A DNA stretch of 8,034 nucleotides from Paracoccaceae bacterium. GTDB taxonomy: Bacteria; Pseudomonadota; Alphaproteobacteria; Rhodobacterales; Rhodobacteraceae. The DNA is taken from NCBI GenBank assembly GCA_021767525.1, contig JAASTF010000136.1, positions 1 through 8,034 of the forward strand, written 5' to 3'. Position 1 is the stretch's first letter. Every line of letters begins with the position of its first letter. Position numbers and translations under genes: made by a program. Below are positions 5,083 to 8,034 of the stretch, piece after piece. The notes beneath the pieces were generated by a model. That model searched no databases. It saw only the letters and a program-made list of their open reading frames with translations, and was not told the DNA's origin.

Positions 5083-6852
5083 ATGACGACGCTTACCGCC
5101 GATGGCGCCGCCATCATCGCCGAGTTGCACGCCGCCCCGGGCGACCTGGTGGCCGAAGGCGTGCCGCTTGTCACCACCGAGCTGATGAAGATGCGCCACG
5201 ACATCCGCGCCCCCTTTGGCGCGCGGGTGCTGACGGTGCACGTGGCCCCCGGCGACGAGGTGCACCCGGGCAGCCCGCTGATGACGCTGGAACCCGCCGA
5301 GGTGGCGCAAGCGGCGCAAAGCGCAGGCGCCGACACCCGGCCCGACATGGCCGAGTTTCGCGCGCGCATGGCCCTGCTGGACGATGCCGCCCGCCCCGAG
5401 GCCATCGCCAAGCGCCACGCCCAGGGTCGCCGCAGCGCGCGCGAAAACATCGCCGACCTGTTCGACCCGAACAGCTTTACCGAGTACGGCGCACTCGCTG
5501 TCGCGGCCCAGCGCGGCACGCGCCCGCTTGATGATCTGCAGGCCCGCACCCAGGGCGACGGGATCATCTGTGGCACAGGCACCGTCGCGGGCCGGCCCGT
5601 GGCCGCGATGGCGGTGGATTACACCGTGCTGGCGGGCACCCAGGGCTTCAACCACCACCGCAAGATGGACCGGCTGATCGAGGTGGCGGACCGTGATGGA
5701 CTGCCCATCGTTCTGTTTGCCGAGGGCGGCGGCGGGCGGCCCAATGACACCGACGTGGCCGACGTGATGGCGGCCTGGCTGAATGTCACCTCGTTTCGCC
5801 ATTTCGCCGCCCATAAGGGCCCCAAGATCGGGATCGTCACGGGCTATTGCTTTGCCGGGAACGCGGCGCTTTTCGGGGTGTGCGACCTGCGCATCGCAAC
5901 CACCGACAGCAATATCGGCATGAGCGGCCCGGCGATGATCGAAGGCGGCGGGCTGGGCCGCGTCGCCCCCACCGAGATCGGCCCAAGCGATGTGCAGACC
6001 GCCAATGGCGTGATCGACCTGCTGGTGCAGGACGAGGCCGAGGCCGTCGCCGCCACCAAGGCGATGCTGGGCCTGCACAGCCCCGCCGACGCGGCCGACA
6101 CGGCCACCGACGCGCTGCGCGACGTGGTGCCCGCCGACCGCACCCGCGCCTATGACATGCGTGACGCCATTTACGCCCTGGCCGATATCGGCAGCTTTAT
6201 CGAGCTGCGCCGCGATTTTGGCGCCGGCATGATCACCGGTTTTGCCCGCATCCGGGGCCGCGCGGTGGGGCTGATGGCGAACAACCCGCTGCACCTTGGC
6301 GGCGCGATCGACGCCCAGGCCGCCGACAAGGGCGCGCGGTTTATGCAGCTTTGCGATGCCTGGGGTCTGCCGATGGTCACGCTGTGCGACACACCCGGCT
6401 TCATGGTCGGGCCCGAGGTCGAAAAAACCGGCCAGGTCGCCCATGTCTCGCGCCTGTTCCTGGCGGGGGCGCATTTCGGCCAACCGCTTGTCACCGTGAT
6501 CCTGCGCAAGGCTTACGGCCTGGGCGCGATGGGCATGGCGGGCGGCGGGTTCGACCGGCCAGACCTCTGCTGCGCCTGGCCCAGCGGCGAGGTGGGCGCG
6601 ATGGGGCTGGAGGGCGCGGTGCGCCTGGGCTATCGCGATCAGCTGGCCGCGATCACCGACCCGGCCCGGCAAGAGGCCGAGTTCCGCCGCTTGGTCGACC
6701 AGCTGTACGAGCGCGGCAAGGCGCTGAATGCCGCCAGCCTTTTGGAATTCGATGCCGTGATCGACCCGGCCGACACGCCCGAAACCATCGACCGCGTGCT
6801 GCGCGCCGCGCGCCCCCCGCGCCCCGGCCCCAGCTATGTCGATGCGTGGTAG
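5083..6852 (+). CDS. Biotin-carrier domain fused to acyl-CoA carboxyltransferase (no biotin carboxylase domain)
   Basis: Predicted to carry a biotin and transfer its carboxyl group to an acyl-CoA such as acetyl-, propionyl-, methylcrotonyl- or a longer acyl-CoA. The protein has 589 residues. Residues about 4-71 form a compact biotinyl domain: beta-rich, with the tip ELMKMRHD giving K36 as biotin site, and the second half repeat APFGARVLTVHVAPGDEVHPG. The residue before MKM is Leu instead of the usual Ala. A short linker (about 72-88) leads to a full PCCB-like carboxyltransferase: N half with RRSARENIADLFDPNSF, VDYTVLAGTQGF and the Gly-rich AEGGGGRPND (GGGG at 215-218), then C half with NPLHLGGAIDAQAADKGARF, DTPGFMVGPEVEKTG (G439) and AYGLGAMGMAGGG (477-487). 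There is no zinc finger of the AccD type. The ATG at 5083 is chosen because AAAGGG lies 5 nt upstream and the biotinyl domain starts there. Order and motifs resemble the C-terminal half of single-chain BC-BCCP-CT acyl-CoA carboxylases. Biotin carboxylase is not in the window and must come from elsewhere if the enzyme is active. Confidence 0.88.
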   Translation: MTTLTADGAAIIAELHAAPGDLVAEGVPLVTTELMKMRHDIRAPFGARVLTVHVAPGDEVHPGSPLMTLEPAEVAQAAQSAGADTRPDMAEFRARMALLDDAARPEAIAKRHAQGRRSARENIADLFDPNSFTEYGALAVAAQRGTRPLDDLQARTQGDGIICGTGTVAGRPVAAMAVDYTVLAGTQGFNHHRKMDRLIEVADRDGLPIVLFAEGGGGRPNDTDVADVMAAWLNVTSFRHFAAHKGPKIGIVTGYCFAGNAALFGVCDLRIATTDSNIGMSGPAMIEGGGLGRVAPTEIGPSDVQTANGVIDLLVQDEAEAVAATKAMLGLHSPADAADTATDALRDVVPADRTRAYDMRDAIYALADIGSFIELRRDFGAGMITGFARIRGRAVGLMANNPLHLGGAIDAQAADKGARFMQLCDAWGLPMVTLCDTPGFMVGPEVEKTGQVAHVSRLFLAGAHFGQPLVTVILRKAYGLGAMGMAGGGFDRPDLCCAWPSGEVGAMGLEGAVRLGYRDQLAAITDPARQEAEFRRLVDQLYERGKALNAASLLEFDAVIDPADTPETIDRVLRAARPPRPGPSYVDAW

Positions 6853-6901
6853 ACCGGCGCGCGGCGCTGCGGCATAAGCGGGCCAAACCGCAAGGACGCC
6901 C

Positions 6902-7669
6902 ATGCCCCGCTACGCCCTGAAAATCGAATATGACGGCGCGCCCTTCGCCGGCTGGCAATGGCAGGACGATCAGCCCAGCGTGCAGGGCGCGATCGAGGGC
7001 GCGCTGGCGCGGCTGGAACCCGACGTGCCGCGCATCGCCGCCGCGGGCCGCACCGATGCGGGTGTGCACGCGCTGGCACAAGTCGCCCATTGCGACATGA
7101 CCCGCGAATGGGAGCCGTTCCGCCTGTCCGAGGCGCTGAATTTCCACCTGAAACCGCAGCCCGTCGCCATCATCGCCGCCGCGCGGGTGACCGACGACTG
7201 GCACGCGCGCTTTTCCGCCACCGAACGGCGTTACCTCTTTCGCCTGCTTGTCCGCCGCGCCCCTGCCACGCACGAGGCGGGCCGGGTATGGCAGGTGAAA
7301 AACCCGCTCGACCTGGATGCCATGCGCGAAGGCGCGGCGCACCTGATCGGGCATCACGATTTCACCACCTTCCGCTCGACCATCTGCCAGGCGAAAAGCC
7401 CCGTGAAAACGCTGGACGAAATCACAATCACCGAACATGCCGGGCTGAACGGCCCCGAGGTGCATTTTCGCCTGCGCGCACGGTCTTTCCTGCACAATCA
7501 GGTCCGCTCCATCGTCGGCACCCTGGAACGGGTCGGCGCCGGATCCTGGGCGCCCGACGATGTGAAAACGGCGCTCGACGCACGCGACCGCGCGGCCTGC
7601 GGCCCGGTCTGCCCGCCACACGGGCTCTACCTGGCCGGGGTCACCTATCCCGATGACCCCTTCGCGTGA
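6902..7669 (+). CDS. truA: tRNA pseudouridine(38-40) synthase TruA
   Basis: Converts uridine to pseudouridine at positions 38-40 of the anticodon stem-loop of many tRNAs. The 255-residue protein has the usual TruA length and all family landmarks: the N-terminal KIEYDGAPFAGWQWQ, the catalytic aspartate D52 in AAGRTDAGVHA, LNFHLKP, the core RFSATERRYLFRL, HHDFTTFRS, and the C-terminal RSFLHNQVRSIVGTLERVG. It is a soluble cytosolic homodimer in known cases. The ATG at 6902 has AAGGA 5 nt upstream. It lies 49 nt after the carboxyltransferase on the same strand, so it may share that transcript, but a functional link is not expected. No intrinsic terminator with a T run was found downstream; the 22-nt repeat begins 3 nt after its stop. 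Truncation or missing residues are not apparent. Confidence 0.97.
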   Translation: MPRYALKIEYDGAPFAGWQWQDDQPSVQGAIEGALARLEPDVPRIAAAGRTDAGVHALAQVAHCDMTREWEPFRLSEALNFHLKPQPVAIIAAARVTDDWHARFSATERRYLFRLLVRRAPATHEAGRVWQVKNPLDLDAMREGAAHLIGHHDFTTFRSTICQAKSPVKTLDEITITEHAGLNGPEVHFRLRARSFLHNQVRSIVGTLERVGAGSWAPDDVKTALDARDRAACGPVCPPHGLYLAGVTYPDDPFA

Positions 7670-7672
7670 TCC

Positions 7673-7694
7673 TTCATCTTGCCAAGTAAACTCC
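7673..7694 (+). repeat. Short dispersed repeat, copy 2 (CATCTTGCC ... GTAAACTCC)
   Basis: Second copy of the 22-nt sequence found at 2495-2516, same orientation, one mismatch. It begins 3 nt after the truA stop. It is followed by CGCCGGAGGCATCCG, a string that can form a small imperfect hairpin (CGGA 7698-7701 with TCCG 7706-7709), while copy 1 is followed by a different hairpin; only the 22-nt core is shared. Confidence 0.7.
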
Positions 7695-7757
7695 CGCCGG
7701 AGGCATCCGACGGCGCCGCAAGCGCACAGGGCGATCCAGAGCATTCCGGCGCCGCAC

Positions 7758-7821
7758 GCGGCCTGAGCCGTAGGCCGAAGGCCGCAGGCGAGATATCCAG
7801 CGCGCGGCCCGCAGGCCGCGC
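7758..7821. repeat. GC-rich hairpins in the convergent region between truA and the MORN gene
   Basis: Two inverted repeats: GCGGCCT/AGGCCGC (7758-7764 with 7779-7785, with smaller GCC-GTA-GGC and GGCC-GAA-GGCC stems possible within and around it) and a perfect 8-bp stem GCGCGGCC/GGCCGCGC (7802-7809 with 7814-7821, loop CGCA). Neither has a T run on either side, so I do not call them intrinsic terminators. The second lies 9 nt beyond the stop of the minus-strand MORN gene and may mark or protect transcript ends. The rest of 7670-7830 shows no gene. Confidence 0.55.
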
Positions 7822-7830
7822 TCATTCGGA

Positions 7831-8034
7831 TCAGTCGGCCTGGGTCGTGCCCTCGGTCAGCGCACCGTTTTCCCATGTGCCGCTGGCCTCCTCCCCGGTG
7901 GCATAGCGCATGGTGCCCTCACCCTGGCGCTTGCCCGCGCGGAACATCCCTTCGTAGACATCGCCATTGGCATAGGTCGCCACGCCACGCCCCGAAATCT
8001 CGCCCGCCTGCCACTGGCCTTCGTATCTGAAGCC
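7831..8034 (-). CDS. MORN-repeat protein, C-terminal fragment (N-terminus outside the window)
   Basis: Reading the minus strand from the right edge gives 67 codons and a TGA at 7833-7831. The protein shows MORN-type repeats of about 23 residues: FRYEGQWQAGEISGRGVATYANGD, then VYEGMFRAGKRQGEGTMRYATGE, then a degenerate last unit SGTWENGAL and a short polar tail TEGTTQAD. The Y-E-G-x-W/F, G-x-x-x-G-x-G and Y-x-x-G positions match the MORN consensus. In bacteria such proteins are often secreted or envelope-associated and act as beta-sheet scaffolds; here the N-terminus, and thus any signal peptide, is not visible and no specific function is claimed. The gene converges on truA. Confidence 0.85.
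   Translation of the reverse strand, partial: GFRYEGQWQAGEISGRGVATYANGDVYEGMFRAGKRQGEGTMRYATGEEASGTWENGALTEGTTQAD

Noticed and set aside
2628..5582. A 984-codon minus-strand open frame that includes the sulfotransferase
   Set aside because: Only the last 216 codons show a protein family. The rest is antisense to the acyl-CoA synthetase and carboxyltransferase, both with full motifs, and reads as low-complexity His/Gly/Ala/Arg sequence typical of GC-rich shadow frames.
6853..6901. Separate promoter or terminator between the carboxyltransferase and truA
   Set aside because: Only 49 nt, with a ribosome site at the end; no hairpin with T run and no recognisable promoter boxes.
4945..6903. A 652-codon minus-strand frame opposite the carboxyltransferase
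   Set aside because: Shadow frame of a clearly recognised gene; no family resemblance and no supported start.
7802..7821. 8-bp GC hairpin as a terminator for truA or the MORN gene
   Set aside because: No T run follows on either strand; kept only as a hairpin.
6653..7876. A 407-codon minus-strand frame opposite truA
   Set aside because: Antisense to truA, which is complete. It also conflicts with the MORN-repeat frame on the same strand at 7831-7876.

Overview
The window is GC-rich with short intergenic gaps. Its gene content and protein style (an alphaproteobacterial FadJ-like protein, a family-2 sulfotransferase, a MORN-repeat protein, and a CATCTTGCC...AAACTCC repeat after stop codons) suggest a Rhodobacteraceae/Roseobacter-group alphaproteobacterium. 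This placement is inferred from protein and repeat character; no rRNA or marker phylogeny is available here.

Layout: (1) 1-264 (+) is the C-terminal end of an unrecognised small protein. It overlaps by 4 nt (ATGA) a 732-aa bifunctional enoyl-CoA hydratase/3-hydroxyacyl-CoA dehydrogenase (261-2459, +). (2) 2460-2627 is a non-coding stretch between convergent genes, with a good intrinsic terminator, one copy of a short repeat, three tight GC hairpins and a second terminator-like hairpin. (3) 2628-3278 (-) is a small PAPS-type sulfotransferase, possibly preceded by a translationally coupled 21-codon leader (3275-3340, -). (4) 3279-3416 is the divergent intergenic region. (5) 3417-5042 (+) is an AMP-forming acyl-CoA synthetase, followed 40 nt later by 5083-6852 (+), a biotin-carrier domain fused to a full acyl-CoA carboxyltransferase, then 49 nt later by truA (6902-7669, +). 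(6) 7670-7830 is a second convergent non-coding stretch with another copy of the repeat and GC hairpins. (7) 7831-8034 (-) is the C-terminal part of a MORN-repeat protein that runs off the right edge.

How the genes work together: the left block is fatty-acid beta-oxidation (hydration and NAD-dependent oxidation; the thiolase is not in the window). The acyl-CoA synthetase and carrier-carboxyltransferase are probably co-transcribed and suggest a sequence of 'activate an acid to its CoA ester, then carboxylate it'. The biotin carboxylase needed to charge the biotin is absent from the window, and the carrier-carboxyltransferase fusion without it is the most unusual object here. truA is a housekeeping tRNA-modification gene downstream in the same direction.

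No mobile element, CRISPR array, tRNA or rRNA was seen. Most of the window is ordinary chromosomal metabolism. The items worth a second look are the carrier-carboxyltransferase architecture, the repeat after stop codons and the possible leader peptide of the sulfotransferase.
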